The position numbers were made by a program, and so were the translations under genes. The notes under the pieces were generated by a model that saw only the letters and a list, made by a program, of their open reading frames with translations, was not told the origin of the DNA and did not search any database. A DNA stretch of 64,000 nucleotides. Origin: Achromobacter veterisilvae. Its GTDB lineage: Bacteria > Pseudomonadota > Gammaproteobacteria > Burkholderiales > Burkholderiaceae_B. Positions 46,335 to 55,995 of this stretch are shown here, piece after piece. Each line of letters opens with the position of its first letter. Position 1 is the first letter of the stretch. Location of the stretch: NCBI RefSeq assembly GCF_900496975.1, contig NZ_UFQC01000033.1, forward strand, positions 1 through 64,000. The letters are read 5' to 3'.

Positions 46335-47273
46335 TCACGCGCCGCGCCGCATCAGCGTGGACTTGCCGAACAGGCTCTCGATGAGGTCCACCGCCAGTTC
46401 CGCCGTTTTGTTGCGCACGTCGAAGGCCGGGTTCAATTCCACCACGTCCAGCGAGCGCATCAGGCCGGTGTCGGCGATCATCTCCATGCAGAGCTGGGCC
46501 TCGCGGTACGTGGGGCCGCCGGGCACGGTGGTGCCGACACCGGGGGCGATCTCGGGATCCAGGAAATCCACGTCGAAACTCACGTGCAGGTGCGTGTCGG
46601 CGTCCAGGCCCGCCAGCGCGGCGTCCATGGTGGCGCGCATGCCCATTTCGTCCAGGTAGCGCATGTCGAAGACTTCCAGGCCCGCTTCGTGCACCAGGCG
46701 CTTTTCGCCCTGGTCGACGCTGCGGATGCCGATCTGCCGCACCCAGCCCGGCTCGATGTCCGGGGTCTGGCCGGACAGGCCGGTGATCTGCGCCGGCCCG
46801 TAGCCGCACAGGCAGGCCACGGGCATGCCGTGGATATTGCCGGTGGGGGTCAAGGCATTCGTGTTGAAATCCGCGTGGGCGTCCAGCCACAGCACGCGCA
46901 GCTTCTTGCCCGCCGCGCGGCAGTGGCGCGCCGCCGCGCTGATGGAGCCGATGCCCAGGCAGTGGTCCCCGCCCAGCAGGATGGGCAGGTTGCCCTGGCC
47001 GAGTTCCGCGTAGACGGCGTCGTGCACGGCGCGGTTCCAGGCCGCGACCTCGTCCAGGTGGCGGTAGCCGTCCACGGGCGGCAGCCAGGGATTGGCGGGG
47101 CCGTACAGGTTGCCGCGGTCGGCCACTTCGAAGCCCTGGGCCTCGATCACGGGGCCCAGATCGGCCACGCGCAGGGCTTCGGGGCCCATGGAGGCGCCGC
47201 GGGCGCCCGCGCCGATGTCGGTGGGAGCGCCGATGAGGGCGATGCGGTTGGGCAGATGGGTGGTGGTGTGCAA
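46335..47273 (-). CDS. rocF: Arginase
   Basis: The 312-residue protein has the three manganese-binding blocks of arginases: GGDHCLGIGS, DAHADFN and SFDVDFLDP. It hydrolyses arginine to ornithine and urea. The start is a TTG at 47273 with GGAG 8 bp upstream; the first in-frame ATG lies inside the conserved GARGASMGP block, so it cannot be the start. It follows the ornithine aminotransferase by 24 bp; together they turn arginine into glutamate semialdehyde. Confidence 0.93.
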   Translation of the reverse strand: MHTTTHLPNRIALIGAPTDIGAGARGASMGPEALRVADLGPVIEAQGFEVADRGNLYGPANPWLPPVDGYRHLDEVAAWNRAVHDAVYAELGQGNLPILLGGDHCLGIGSISAAARHCRAAGKKLRVLWLDAHADFNTNALTPTGNIHGMPVACLCGYGPAQITGLSGQTPDIEPGWVRQIGIRSVDQGEKRLVHEAGLEVFDMRYLDEMGMRATMDAALAGLDADTHLHVSFDVDFLDPEIAPGVGTTVPGGPTYREAQLCMEMIADTGLMRSLDVVELNPAFDVRNKTAELAVDLIESLFGKSTLMRRGA

Positions 47274-47297
47274 GTTGCGGGCTCCGGGCGGGATGCG

Positions 47298-48521
47298 TCA
47301 AGGGGCGGATAGTACCGCGGCAAGCTGGTCGCAGGCCCAGTCGATCTGCTCGCGCGTCACGATCAGGGGCGGGGAGAGGCGCAGCGTATGGCCGTGGGTG
47401 TCCTTGACCAGCATGCCGCGCGCCTGCAGGCGTTCGCTCCACAGGCGGGCGCCGCCGGCGTCGGGCTCAAGCTCCACGGCCAGCATCAGCCCGCGTCCGC
47501 GCGCTTCGCGCACGGGGCCGGGCAGAGCGCGCAGGCGTTCCAGGAAGTACGCGCCCATGGCCGCGGCGTTGTCGATCATGCCTTCTTCCGTCAGCACGCG
47601 CAGCGCCGCGCGCGCGATGGCGCAGGCCAGCGGATTGCCGCCGAAGGTGCTGCCGTGCTGGCCCGGCTGGAAGACCCCGAGCACGTCGGCGTTCGACAGC
47701 ACCGCCGATACGGGATAGAAGCCGCCGGACAGCGCCTTGCCGATCAGGGTGACGTCGGCCTCGATGCCTTCGTGTTCTTCGGCCAGCAGTTTGCCGGTGC
47801 GCCCCAGCCCGGTCTGGATTTCGTCCAGGATCAGGGTGATGCCCTGTTCCGTGCAGCGCCGCCGGACCTGGGCGAAGTAGCCGGCGGGCGGAAGCACGAC
47901 GCCCGCTTCGCCCTGGATGGGCTCGACCAGGAAGGCGACGGTGTTGGGCGTGATGGCGGCGTCGAAGGCCGCATAGTCGCCGAAGGGGACGGTCTTGAAT
48001 CCGGGCGCGAAGGGCCCGTAGTGGCCGTAGGCGTCGGGGTCGGTGGAGAAGCCGACGATGCCCAGGGTGCGGCCGTGGAAGTTGTTGGCGCAGACGATGA
48101 TCTCCGCCTGGTTCTCGGGCACGCCGCGCACCTCGTAGCCCCATTTGCGCACGGCCTTGATGGCGGTCTCGACGGCTTCCGCGCCGCTGTTCATGGGCAG
48201 GATCTTGTGCGCGCCGGTCAGGCGGGCCAGGTCTTCGTAGAACGGCGCCATCTGGTCGTGGCGGAAGGCGCGCGAGGTCAGCGTCAGCTTTTGCGCCTGT
48301 TCCATCATGGCGGCCAGGATGGCGGGGTGGCAGTGCCCCTGGTTGACGGCCGAATAGGCCGACAGGCAGTCGAGATACTTGCGGCCGTCCACGTCGTACA
48401 GCCAGACCCCGCTGCCGCGGGCGATCACCACGTCCAGCGGATGATAGTTGTGCGCGCCCAGCCGGTCTTCGACCTGATCGCGGTGGATGGCGGCGGACGG
48501 GGATGTCAATACGGCGCTCAT
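47298..48521 (-). CDS. rocD: Ornithine aminotransferase
   Basis: This 407-residue class III aminotransferase begins [10 protein letters not shown]. It has the opening [14 protein letters not shown] of ornithine transaminases, [11 protein letters not shown] for the PLP phosphate, [11 protein letters not shown] with the ring-binding Asp, and [11 protein letters not shown] with the Schiff-base Lys. It converts ornithine and 2-oxoglutarate to glutamate semialdehyde/P5C and glutamate. GGGAGAC supports the start. It is first of a rocD-rocF operon and divergent from a MetQ-like gene, 149 bp away. Its product P5C is the substrate of ProC. Confidence 0.94.
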   Translation of the reverse strand: MSAVLTSPSAAIHRDQVEDRLGAHNYHPLDVVIARGSGVWLYDVDGRKYLDCLSAYSAVNQGHCHPAILAAMMEQAQKLTLTSRAFRHDQMAPFYEDLARLTGAHKILPMNSGAEAVETAIKAVRKWGYEVRGVPENQAEIIVCANNFHGRTLGIVGFSTDPDAYGHYGPFAPGFKTVPFGDYAAFDAAITPNTVAFLVEPIQGEAGVVLPPAGYFAQVRRRCTEQGITLILDEIQTGLGRTGKLLAEEHEGIEADVTLIGKALSGGFYPVSAVLSNADVLGVFQPGQHGSTFGGNPLACAIARAALRVLTEEGMIDNAAAMGAYFLERLRALPGPVREARGRGLMLAVELEPDAGGARLWSERLQARGMLVKDTHGHTLRLSPPLIVTREQIDWACDQLAAVLSAP

Positions 48522-48670
48522 GAGCGTCTCCCGAGGACGTATTGGCTTCATCTTAGCGCCGCTGGCCGGCGGCGGGATTTCCATTGCGTGACAAAGGGCC
48601 TTTGCGGGAGGCGGCCGGCGGCTGCTGCACAATAGCGACCACGCCCTGTTTTCCCATCTGGAAGGTCCAC

Positions 48671-49492
48671 ATGTTCCTGCACCGACTGTTTTCGACACTG
48701 ACGCGCGGCGCGGCCGCGGCCGCGCTGGGCCTGGCTTGCGCGGCAGGCGCGATGGCGCAGGACAAGCCCCTGCGGATCGGGGTGATCGCCAGCGTGGCGA
48801 ACGCGGCCACCGAGCTGGCGATCGCCCAGGCGAAGAAGGAAGGGCTGGACGTCCAGTTGGTGGAGTTCAACGACTGGGTGCTGCCGAATATCGCGGTGGC
48901 GGACGGCTCGGTGGACGCGAACTTCTTCCAGCACGAACCCTTCCTGCAATTGTTCAACCAGCGGCGCGGCGCCAACCTGGTGCCGGTCGCCTACGGCTAT
49001 TCCACCACGATCGGCCTGTTCTCCAAGAAGCTCAGGAAGGGCGATCCGGTGCCCGACGGCGCGACGATCGCGGTGCCCAACGATCCGGTGAACACGGGCC
49101 GGGCCCTGCTGCTGCTGGAGTCCATCGGACTGATCGGGCTGAAGCCCGGCGTGGCCCATCGGGCGGCGCTGGAGGACGTGGTGTCGAATCCGAAGAAGCT
49201 GAAGTTCGTGCAGATCGAAGGTTCGCAATCGGCGCGCACCTTCGACGACGTGACGGCTTCCGTGACGTACACCACCTTCGCCAAGCAGGCGGGCATCGAC
49301 GAAAAGGACGGCCTGGCGTTCGACAATGCCGACCCGGTCAACGTGCGCCGCTATGCGATCCGGTGGGTGGCCACGCCCCAGGGCGCGCAGGATCCGCGCC
49401 TGCTGAAGTTCATCGCGATCTACCAGCAGTCGCCCGAGGTCAAGGCCAGGCTGCGCAGCCTGTACGGCGATCTGATCGACTTTCCCTGGTAG
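48671..49492 (+). CDS. MetQ/NlpA-family substrate-binding protein
   Basis: The protein has 273 residues from [10 protein letters not shown] (GGAAGG upstream). A signal peptide (~1-32, AGAMA) precedes [12 protein letters not shown]. Family blocks include [29 protein letters not shown] and [16 protein letters not shown]. The signal region has LGLAC but not a canonical lipobox, so lipidation is uncertain. Family members bind methionine for MetNI; neither metN nor metI is nearby, so this is an orphan and the ligand may differ. Confidence 0.85.
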   Translation: MFLHRLFSTLTRGAAAAALGLACAAGAMAQDKPLRIGVIASVANAATELAIAQAKKEGLDVQLVEFNDWVLPNIAVADGSVDANFFQHEPFLQLFNQRRGANLVPVAYGYSTTIGLFSKKLRKGDPVPDGATIAVPNDPVNTGRALLLLESIGLIGLKPGVAHRAALEDVVSNPKKLKFVQIEGSQSARTFDDVTASVTYTTFAKQAGIDEKDGLAFDNADPVNVRRYAIRWVATPQGAQDPRLLKFIAIYQQSPEVKARLRSLYGDLIDFPW

Positions 49493-49649
49493 GGCCGGGC
49501 GCCAGGCGGGCGTTGACGATTCTTGGCAGTTGCCGGCGGGCATCGCACGTATACTGGCCCCGATTCCCAGCCGGGCATCGCGGCGCCGCCGTGGCGCGCC
49601 CGGCGCTCGCGGCCGGCATGGGTCCCGCCTTTCCATCGATTGCAGAGCC

Positions 49650-50606
49650 ATGCAAAGTCCATTGCCCCACGACGACGCCCGCAGCCAGCACGCCGTGTCG
49701 GACGCCGCTGAGCTTGAACTCGAACTGACGCGGCTGCGCGATGTGGTGGCGCAATACGAAGCCCTGTTCCAGACGGCGCCCGTGCTGATCAATGCATTCG
49801 GGCCGGACGGGCGCTGCACGTTGTGGAACGAGGCCTGCGAGCGGCGCTTTGGATGGTCGGAGGCCGAGATCAAGGAGTGCCGCGACCCGCTGGCGCTGTT
49901 CTACCCCGACCCGCAGGTCAGGAAGCAGGTGATCGACACCGTCGGGCCGCAGCCGTCGCGCTCATTCCGCGAATGGCATCCCCGCGCGCGCAGCGGCGAA
50001 CGGCTGGCGGTCCTGTGGTCCAACGTCCGCCTGCCCGACGGCAAGGTGGTCAACATCGGCATGGACATGACCGAAAGCCGGCGCACCGAGGCGGCGCTGG
50101 CGTGGATGGCGCGGGTCGACAGCCTGACCGGCTGCTGGAACCGCGCCGAGATCCTCAAGCGCCTGGAAGACCGGCTGGCCGCCGCCGCGCGCGGCGAGGG
50201 CGGCCCGAATACCGCGCTGATGCTGGACCTGGACCACTTCAAACAGGTCAACGACCGCTACGGGCACCTGGGCGGCGACGCCGCCTTGCGCCATTTCTGC
50301 GAACAATTGCGCGCCTGCATGCGGGACGGCGACTCGATCGGCCGCCTGGGGGGCGAGGAGTTCCTGGTGCTGCTCGCCGATGCGGACGTGGACGCGGCGC
50401 ATGCGATCTGCGCCCGCCTGCGCATGAGCCTGCGGCAGCATCCGGCGGATATCGACGGGGCGGCGGTGGCGCTGTCCGTCAGCGGCGGCATCGCCCGTTT
50501 TGTCGAAGGCGACGCCAGCGCCTCGGACGTGCTGCGCCGGGCCGACTCCGCGCTCTACCAGGCCAAGCGGGCCGGGCGCGATTGCGCGGTGGAATACCGC
50601 GGCTGA
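49650..50606 (+). CDS. PAS-GGDEF diguanylate cyclase
   Basis: The protein has 318 residues from MQSPLPHDDA. A short coiled segment precedes a PAS domain (~35-150: LFQTAPVLINAFGPDGRCTLWNEACERRFGW). The GGDEF domain follows (~160-318), with RVDSLTGCWNR and the active motif GGEEF at 234-238. The inhibitory I-site RxxD is present at 225-228 (RDGD), five residues before GGEEF. It should make c-di-GMP from GTP with product feedback, under a signal sensed by PAS. There are no membrane segments, so it is cytoplasmic. The ribosome site is weak. Confidence 0.88.
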   Translation: MQSPLPHDDARSQHAVSDAAELELELTRLRDVVAQYEALFQTAPVLINAFGPDGRCTLWNEACERRFGWSEAEIKECRDPLALFYPDPQVRKQVIDTVGPQPSRSFREWHPRARSGERLAVLWSNVRLPDGKVVNIGMDMTESRRTEAALAWMARVDSLTGCWNRAEILKRLEDRLAAAARGEGGPNTALMLDLDHFKQVNDRYGHLGGDAALRHFCEQLRACMRDGDSIGRLGGEEFLVLLADADVDAAHAICARLRMSLRQHPADIDGAAVALSVSGGIARFVEGDASASDVLRRADSALYQAKRAGRDCAVEYRG

Positions 50607-50630
50607 TCCTGACGCCTGGCGTCCGGCCGT

Positions 50631-51827
50631 TCAGGCGGCGGCTTCGCCGCTCGCGGCGCGCCGGCCGTTCAGCCGGCTGTGCAGGCCAAGGGCTGCGGCG
50701 GCCAGCGCGGCGGCCGCGGCCAGCCCCAGCGTTTCGAAGCCGGCGTGCGCGTAGATCGTGCCGGCGGCGGCCGTGCCGATGCTTGCGCCCAGATAGGTCG
50801 TGCAGGTGTTCAGGCCCAGCACCGCGCCCCGCTCGTCGGGCCGGGCGCGGGAGAGCAGCAGCACCAGCAGGTTCAGGCTCAGTTGGGAGGCGGCTCCCCA
50901 CAGCGTGGCGACGGCGAGCACCGCGGCCAGCGAATGCGCCGCCGGCACCAGGCCCGCGTAGACCAGCGCGATGGCCGCCAGCGCCAGCGGCAGGGCGCGG
51001 CGCGGCCCGATGCGCTCGATCAACGGCGCGCCGGCCACGCCGGCCAGCAGAAAGCCCGCGCCGTAGGCGAAGGCAATGAAGCCCACCTGTCCCGCGGACA
51101 GCGCCAGCAGGGTGCGCACGTGGTCCGCCAGGAACGCGTAGACGCCATAGAACGCCGAGGAAAACGCCAGGCAGCCCAGCAGCAGGGCGGGCACGTCGCG
51201 GTACGAGAGCGGCGCCAGCAGGCGCGACAGGCGCAGCGGGGCGGGATGGGCCGCGCGGCGCTCGGGCAGCCTGCGCAGGCTGAACGCCGCGATCGCGGCG
51301 CACAGCGCCAGCGTCGCGTAGGTGGCGCGCCAGCCCACGGCGTCCGAGATCAGGGCGGACAGCGGCACGCCGGCCACCAGCGACACGGACCAGCCCGCGA
51401 TGACGCGGCCCAGCGTGCGCGCTTCCTGGCCCGGCGCCGCGATCAGCGAGGCCGATCCGTAGGCGGCGGGCAGGATCACGCCGGCGGCCGCGCCGGCCAG
51501 CGCCTGGGCCAGCGTCAACACGATCCAGTGGGGTGCGGCGGCGGACAGGACCAGGGCGGCGATCAGCGCGGCCATGGCGATCAGCAGCGCGCGCCGGATC
51601 CCGATGCGGTCGATGCGCGCGGCGAGGAAGAAGGCGCTTGCCGCCGTGGCCGCGCCGTAGGCGGAAATGGCGGTGCTGATGGTGAGCGCGGAGGTCGAGA
51701 ACGAGCGCGCGACGTCGCTCAGGATGGGGCTCAGCGCCAGGCCGTTGGAGCCGACGACGCTGACGGCGAACATCAGCGCGGGAACGGAAGAGGCGGGGCG
51801 GGCGCCGCGGGTGCTACGGTTATGCAT
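50631..51827 (-). CDS. MFS transporter
   Basis: The 398-residue protein has twelve hydrophobic segments. The loop 2-3 motif reads ARIDRIGIRRAL, and PLIERIGPRRAL is at the corresponding place in the second half, as in the DHA1-type drug/metabolite exporters. GWRATYATLAL lies at the end of helix 5-6. The substrate is unknown. It is divergent from an Lrp-type regulator across a 91-bp AT-rich gap, which suggests that it exports an amino acid or related compound. Confidence 0.88.
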   Translation of the reverse strand: MHNRSTRGARPASSVPALMFAVSVVGSNGLALSPILSDVARSFSTSALTISTAISAYGAATAASAFFLAARIDRIGIRRALLIAMAALIAALVLSAAAPHWIVLTLAQALAGAAAGVILPAAYGSASLIAAPGQEARTLGRVIAGWSVSLVAGVPLSALISDAVGWRATYATLALCAAIAAFSLRRLPERRAAHPAPLRLSRLLAPLSYRDVPALLLGCLAFSSAFYGVYAFLADHVRTLLALSAGQVGFIAFAYGAGFLLAGVAGAPLIERIGPRRALPLALAAIALVYAGLVPAAHSLAAVLAVATLWGAASQLSLNLLVLLLSRARPDERGAVLGLNTCTTYLGASIGTAAAGTIYAHAGFETLGLAAAAALAAAALGLHSRLNGRRAASGEAAA

Positions 51828-51840
51828 CCCCGAATTTTAT

Positions 51841-51881
51841 TGGAATAAAATAAGGGTTAACGCTTATATCTCCTTATTCCA
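51841..51881. promoter_or_regulatory. Inverted repeat in the MFS/Lrp divergent gap
   Basis: TGGAATAA (51841-51848) and TTATTCCA (51874-51881) form perfect 8-bp arms 25 bp apart, in a strongly AT-rich 91-bp gap between divergent starts. It is a likely operator for the Lrp/AsnC-type protein, controlling both genes. Confidence 0.55.
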
Positions 51882-51918
51882 TAAAAGTTCGAATGCCATT
51901 AGGCAGAATGCGATTCCA

Positions 51919-52374
51919 ATGTCAGACCTCGACGACCGCGACCGAAAACTATTAACGCTGCTGGCCGGCGACGCCACTCCCAGCTATGCGGAGTTGGGCA
52001 AGATCCTGAACCTTTCCGCCCCGGCCGTGCACGAGCGCGTCAAGCGGCTCAAGCGCGACGGGCTGATCAAGGGCATCGCCGCCAGGCTGGACGGCGCGAA
52101 GATCGGCCGGCCGCTGCTGGCATTCATTCACGTGGACACCAACAACTGGAGCATCACGCAGCAGGTGCTGGGGCTGGCGGAGCTGACCGAGGTGGAAGAG
52201 ATCCACACCATTACCGGCAAGAGCGCCATGCTGCTGAAGGTGCGGGTGCGCGACACGCAGGCGCTGGAGCTGCTGCTGGCGCGCATCCACCAGATCGAAG
52301 GCATCACCAACACCACGAGCGATATCGCGCTGACCAGCTACCTGGAGCGCGGCCCGCTGCCGGACGACGCTTGA
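51919..52374 (+). CDS. Lrp/AsnC-family transcriptional regulator
   Basis: The protein has 151 residues from MSDLDDRDRKLLTLL. The N-terminal HTH is at ~5-60 (SYAELGKILNLSAPAVHERVKRLKRDGLI), followed by a RAM effector domain (~65-145; EEIHTITGKSAMLLKVRV). These proteins sense amino acids. It is divergent from the MFS transporter, a common exporter/regulator arrangement. The stop is 5 bp from the convergent metallophosphoesterase. Confidence 0.92.
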   Translation: MSDLDDRDRKLLTLLAGDATPSYAELGKILNLSAPAVHERVKRLKRDGLIKGIAARLDGAKIGRPLLAFIHVDTNNWSITQQVLGLAELTEVEEIHTITGKSAMLLKVRVRDTQALELLLARIHQIEGITNTTSDIALTSYLERGPLPDDA

Positions 52375-52379
52375 AGCGG

Positions 52380-53549
52380 TCAGCGGGCCGGGGCCGCGCG
52401 CAGCCGCAGGCGCGTGATTTCGGAAGGCGCGCCCAGGCGCTTGGGCGGGCCCCAGTAGCCGGTGCCGCGGCTGGTGTAGACCCACATATTGCCCATGCGG
52501 TGCAGGCCGGCCGTGTAGGGCTGCTGGAAGCGCACGAAGAATCCCCAGGGAAAGAACTGGCCGCCGTGCGTGTGGCCCGACAGTTGCAGGCTGTAGCCCA
52601 GCGGCTCGGCCTCCGCCGCGCTGCGGGGCTGGTGCGCCAGCAGGATCCTGGGCAGCGCGTCGGCGGGCGCGCCGGACAGCGCGGCCCGGGGATTGCTGCG
52701 TTGCTGCGGGTCGTAGGCGCCGGCGCCGTAGTCGGTCACGCCGGCCACGACCACCGGCAGGCCGGCGGGATGGATGACGGCATGTTCGTTCATCAGGACG
52801 CGCAGGCCCATGCGGCGGAATTCGGCCACCCAGGACGCGGCGCCTGAATAATATTCATGGTTGCCGGTGACCAGGTAGACGCCATAGGGCGCGCGCAACT
52901 GGCCCAGCGGGCTGGCCTGGGCGCCCAGGTGTTCCACGCTGCCGTCGACCACGTCGCCGGTGATGGCGATCATGTCGGGCAATTGTTCGTTGACGGCGTC
53001 GACGATGGCCTGCACGTAGCGCTTCTTGATGGTCGGGCCGACGTGGATGTCGCTGATCTGCACGATGGTGAAGCCGTCCAGGTCCGGCGGCAATCCGTCG
53101 ATGGGAACGTCCACGTCGACGACGCGCGCGCGCCGCCGCGCGTTGTACAGGCCGACGAGCGTGCCGGCCAGCGCCAAGGCCGCGACCGCCCAGGCGCTGG
53201 CCTGGCGCAGCAGGGGCCATGGCGGCGCGGCGTCCAGGGGCAGCGTCGCCAGCCAGGCCGCGAGCAGCAGCGCGTCGCGCAGCACCGTGAGCACGAAGAG
53301 GGACGAAAACAGGCCCATGGCGAACAGCCCCACCCAGGCGATGCGGTCGCCCCAGGGCGGATGCACGGACGAGCGGCCCAGCATGCCCAGCGGGATCAGG
53401 ACGCAGGACAGCACCAGGGCGAGGATGGCGGCGGCCGATCCTTCGCCGCCCAGCAGGGCGTCGGGGATCAGGCGGACGCCCACGTAGACGTGAGCCAGCG
53501 CGCCCAGGGTCAGGAAGCGCAGGAAAAACGAGGATTGGCGTAGGGACAC
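52380..53549 (-). CDS. Membrane-anchored metallophosphoesterase (YkuE type)
   Basis: The protein has 389 residues. Four N-terminal membrane segments (~10-30, 40-58, 70-95, 115-137) precede a calcineurin-like phosphoesterase domain from ~150. The metal-binding blocks are SDIHVG, GDVVDG, GNHEYY and GHTHGGQ. Related proteins act on phospholipid or nucleotide phosphates at the membrane. The start is GTG (53549); the ribosome site is weak and the first ATG would remove two membrane segments. Substrate unknown. Confidence 0.85.
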   Translation of the reverse strand: MSLRQSSFFLRFLTLGALAHVYVGVRLIPDALLGGEGSAAAILALVLSCVLIPLGMLGRSSVHPPWGDRIAWVGLFAMGLFSSLFVLTVLRDALLLAAWLATLPLDAAPPWPLLRQASAWAVAALALAGTLVGLYNARRRARVVDVDVPIDGLPPDLDGFTIVQISDIHVGPTIKKRYVQAIVDAVNEQLPDMIAITGDVVDGSVEHLGAQASPLGQLRAPYGVYLVTGNHEYYSGAASWVAEFRRMGLRVLMNEHAVIHPAGLPVVVAGVTDYGAGAYDPQQRSNPRAALSGAPADALPRILLAHQPRSAAEAEPLGYSLQLSGHTHGGQFFPWGFFVRFQQPYTAGLHRMGNMWVYTSRGTGYWGPPKRLGAPSEITRLRLRAAPAR

Positions 53550-53640
53550 GGGCGGCTCGGAAGGCGCCCATGCCCGGCAGGGGCATGGGCGCGCGTGGCA
53601 AGAGAAACGCCATTCTATGCCGCGCCGGGGCGGCGCCGTT

Positions 53641-54867
53641 TCAGTCCGCCGGCAGCGCTTCGCGCGCCAGCAGGTCCGCGTTCATTTCCCGCAGATCGTT
53701 GATGCCCAACATGGCCATGTTGCGGTCGACCTCGGCGCGCAGCAGGCCGATGGCGTGCGAGACGCCGGCCTCCGCGCCGACCGCGGCCGCATAGTTGAAC
53801 GGGCGGCCGACGAAGACGAAGCGGGCGCCCAGCGCCAGGGCCTTGAGCACGTCGCCGCCGCGCCGCACGCCGCTGTCCATCATCACGGTCATGCCGCCCG
53901 CCGCCTCGGCGACGCCGGGCAAGGCGCGCAGCGGCGAGATCGCGCCGTCGAGCTGCCGCCCGCCATGGTTGGACACGATGATGCCGTCGGCGCCGTGCCG
54001 CCTGGCCAGCGCCGCGTCCTGCGGGTGCAGGATGCCCTTGATGATCAGCGTGCCGGGCCATTGCCGGCGGATGCGCGCCACGTGCTCCCAGTCCAGGTGG
54101 TCGCGCGCGGTGAAGTCGCGCAGCACCGAAGCCGACACGATGGGCGCGCCGCGCGTGGCGAACGAGTTCTCGAAATGGGGCATGCCGTGGGACAGCAGCG
54201 TGCGCAGGAAGGTGCCGGCCAGCCAGCGCGGCCGCGTCATGCCGTCCCACGCCAGCCGCAGGCTGGGCTTGAGCGGCGTGGAAAAGCCCGTGCGCACGTT
54301 GTTTTCGCGGTTGGCCGACACGGGGATGTCCACCGTCAGCACCAGGGTTTCGTAGCCGGCGCGGCGCGCGCGTTCGACCAGCGCGTCGATGCGCTGCGGA
54401 TCGCCCGGCAGATAGGCCTGGAACCAGGTGCCGGGCGCTTCGCGGATGACGTCTTCGAGTGGAATCAGCGAGGTGCCGCTGAGGATGGCCGGAATGCCCT
54501 GTTCGCGCGCGGCGCGGGCCAGCACGATGTCGCCGCGATAGGCCGAGAGCGCGCTGATCCCCATGGGGGCGATGCCGAAGGGCGAGGCGTAGCGACGGCC
54601 GAACAGTTCGGTCTGCTGGCTGCGGCGCGATACGTCCACGAGCACGCGCGGCGCGAACGCATAGCGCGCGAACGCCTGGCGGTTGCTGTGCAGCGACTGG
54701 TTGTCTTCCGCCGCGCCGGCGACGTAGCCGAAGATGGGACGCGGCAGGCGCCGCCGGGCGGCGGCCTCGAAATCGTCCAGCGAGAGCAGGCGCGCAAGCG
54801 CGCGCGGCAGCGGCCGGGTGGCCGGGGCTGCGCTGGGGAGGGTGGCGGACGGAAGGAGGGATGTCAT
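53641..54867 (-). CDS. FMN-dependent alpha-hydroxy acid dehydrogenase (LldD-like)
   Basis: The 408-residue TIM-barrel flavoprotein has a leader of ~35 residues without a clear signal. It contains FGYVAGAAEDNQS, PFGIAPMGISAL, and SNHGGRQLDG with the catalytic His, followed by DSGVRRGGDVLKALALGA for the FMN phosphate. It oxidises L-lactate, mandelate or a similar 2-hydroxy acid. Members of this family differ in substrate and electron acceptor. It stands alone between a phosphoesterase and psd. The first ~25 residues (rich in Ala/Pro/Ser) may not be part of the protein. Confidence 0.88.
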   Translation of the reverse strand: MTSLLPSATLPSAAPATRPLPRALARLLSLDDFEAAARRRLPRPIFGYVAGAAEDNQSLHSNRQAFARYAFAPRVLVDVSRRSQQTELFGRRYASPFGIAPMGISALSAYRGDIVLARAAREQGIPAILSGTSLIPLEDVIREAPGTWFQAYLPGDPQRIDALVERARRAGYETLVLTVDIPVSANRENNVRTGFSTPLKPSLRLAWDGMTRPRWLAGTFLRTLLSHGMPHFENSFATRGAPIVSASVLRDFTARDHLDWEHVARIRRQWPGTLIIKGILHPQDAALARRHGADGIIVSNHGGRQLDGAISPLRALPGVAEAAGGMTVMMDSGVRRGGDVLKALALGARFVFVGRPFNYAAAVGAEAGVSHAIGLLRAEVDRNMAMLGINDLREMNADLLAREALPAD

Positions 54868-54965
54868 GGCGGGCCGGCAAAAGCCCGTAATCTAGCAACG
54901 CGGATTCATCGCATAAAGCGAATAAATCCCGACATCCAATTTCGCTTTTGGCGAACGAGGCGACC

Positions 54966-55829
54966 TTAGGCGGGCAGCGCCATCAGTTCGCCCATGCGCA
55001 CGGGGCCCAACACCGACGGCGTGTCGGCCCAGCGGATCCTGCCGGGCCCGAACAGCACGATGGCGGTCGAGCCCAGCTTGAAGCGCCCCATCTCCGCGCC
55101 CTTGCCGAGATGGATGGGCGCGCGCGCCGCGTCGTCGTAGCGGACGGACTTGACGCGCCGCTTGTGCGGCGTGACCAGGCCCGCCCACACGGTTTCGATG
55201 GAAGCCACGATCATCGCGCCGACCAGCACCACCGCCATCGGGCCGTGTTCGGTGTCGAAGATGCAGACCACGCGTTCGTTGCGCGCGAACAGGCGCGGCA
55301 CGTTGCGCGCGGTCAGCGGGTTCACCGAGAACAGGCGGCCGGGCACGTGGACCATTTCGCGCAGGGTGCCGGCGACCGGCATGTGCACGCGGTGATAGTC
55401 CTTGGGCGACAGGTAGACGGTGGCGAATTCGCCGCCCTGGAAAGGCGCTGCGCGCTCGGCGTCGCCGCCCAGCAGGTCGGCCAAGCCGTAGGTGTGGCCC
55501 TTGGCCTGGAAGATGCGGCCGTGTTCGATGGCGCCCATCTGGCTGATGGCGCCGTCGGCGGGACAGAGCACCGAACCCGGTTCGTCGTCCAGCGGACGGG
55601 CGTCGTCCTTCAGCGCGCGCGTGAAGAAATCGTTGAAGCAATCGTAGGCCAGCGGGTCTTCCTGGCGGGCTTCGCGCATGTCCACGCCGTAGCGCCGCAC
55701 GAAGCGCGAGATCATCCAGTTCTTGACCGCGGGTTCCCGGCAGTCGGAGGCGTATCCGAAAAGGCGCGACACCAGGTGGTGGGGCGCGAGATACTGGCTG
55801 GCGAGAAATAGTTGGTCTTTGATCGGCAT
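54966..55829 (-). CDS. psd: Phosphatidylserine decarboxylase
   Basis: The 287-residue proenzyme has [34 protein letters not shown] (catalytic His) and the self-cleavage motif LGST, where G253-S254 is split to give the pyruvoyl group. It makes phosphatidylethanolamine at the inner membrane. Length is that of the short bacterial Psd form. The ribosome site is poor, and two GC hairpins lie in the 5' region (55861-55910). Confidence 0.95.
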   Translation of the reverse strand: MPIKDQLFLASQYLAPHHLVSRLFGYASDCREPAVKNWMISRFVRRYGVDMREARQEDPLAYDCFNDFFTRALKDDARPLDDEPGSVLCPADGAISQMGAIEHGRIFQAKGHTYGLADLLGGDAERAAPFQGGEFATVYLSPKDYHRVHMPVAGTLREMVHVPGRLFSVNPLTARNVPRLFARNERVVCIFDTEHGPMAVVLVGAMIVASIETVWAGLVTPHKRRVKSVRYDDAARAPIHLGKGAEMGRFKLGSTAIVLFGPGRIRWADTPSVLGPVRMGELMALPA

Positions 55830-55860
55830 CTAGGAGCGCTGGGAAAAAGGGCGCTTTTTG

Positions 55861-55910
55861 CGCCGGCACCGCCGGCGTCAAAACAACGCGTCCCGCCTTG
55901 CCGCGGGACG
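55861..55910 (-). terminator. Two GC hairpins between P450 gene and psd
   Basis: CGCCGGC-ACC-GCCGGCG (55861-55877) and CGTCCCGC-N6-GCGGGACG (55889-55910) are perfect stems. On the minus strand the second is followed by CGTTGTTTTG, a loose T-rich tail, so it may end the P450 transcript. The first lies in the psd leader. Confidence 0.4.
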
Positions 55911-55995
55911 TCGTAATGCGCTGAGCGCGGATTGTAACGCTTTCAGCCCCACTTCAGACAGCCCGATCGCGGGATCTCCGCGACGGTTTCCGGCG

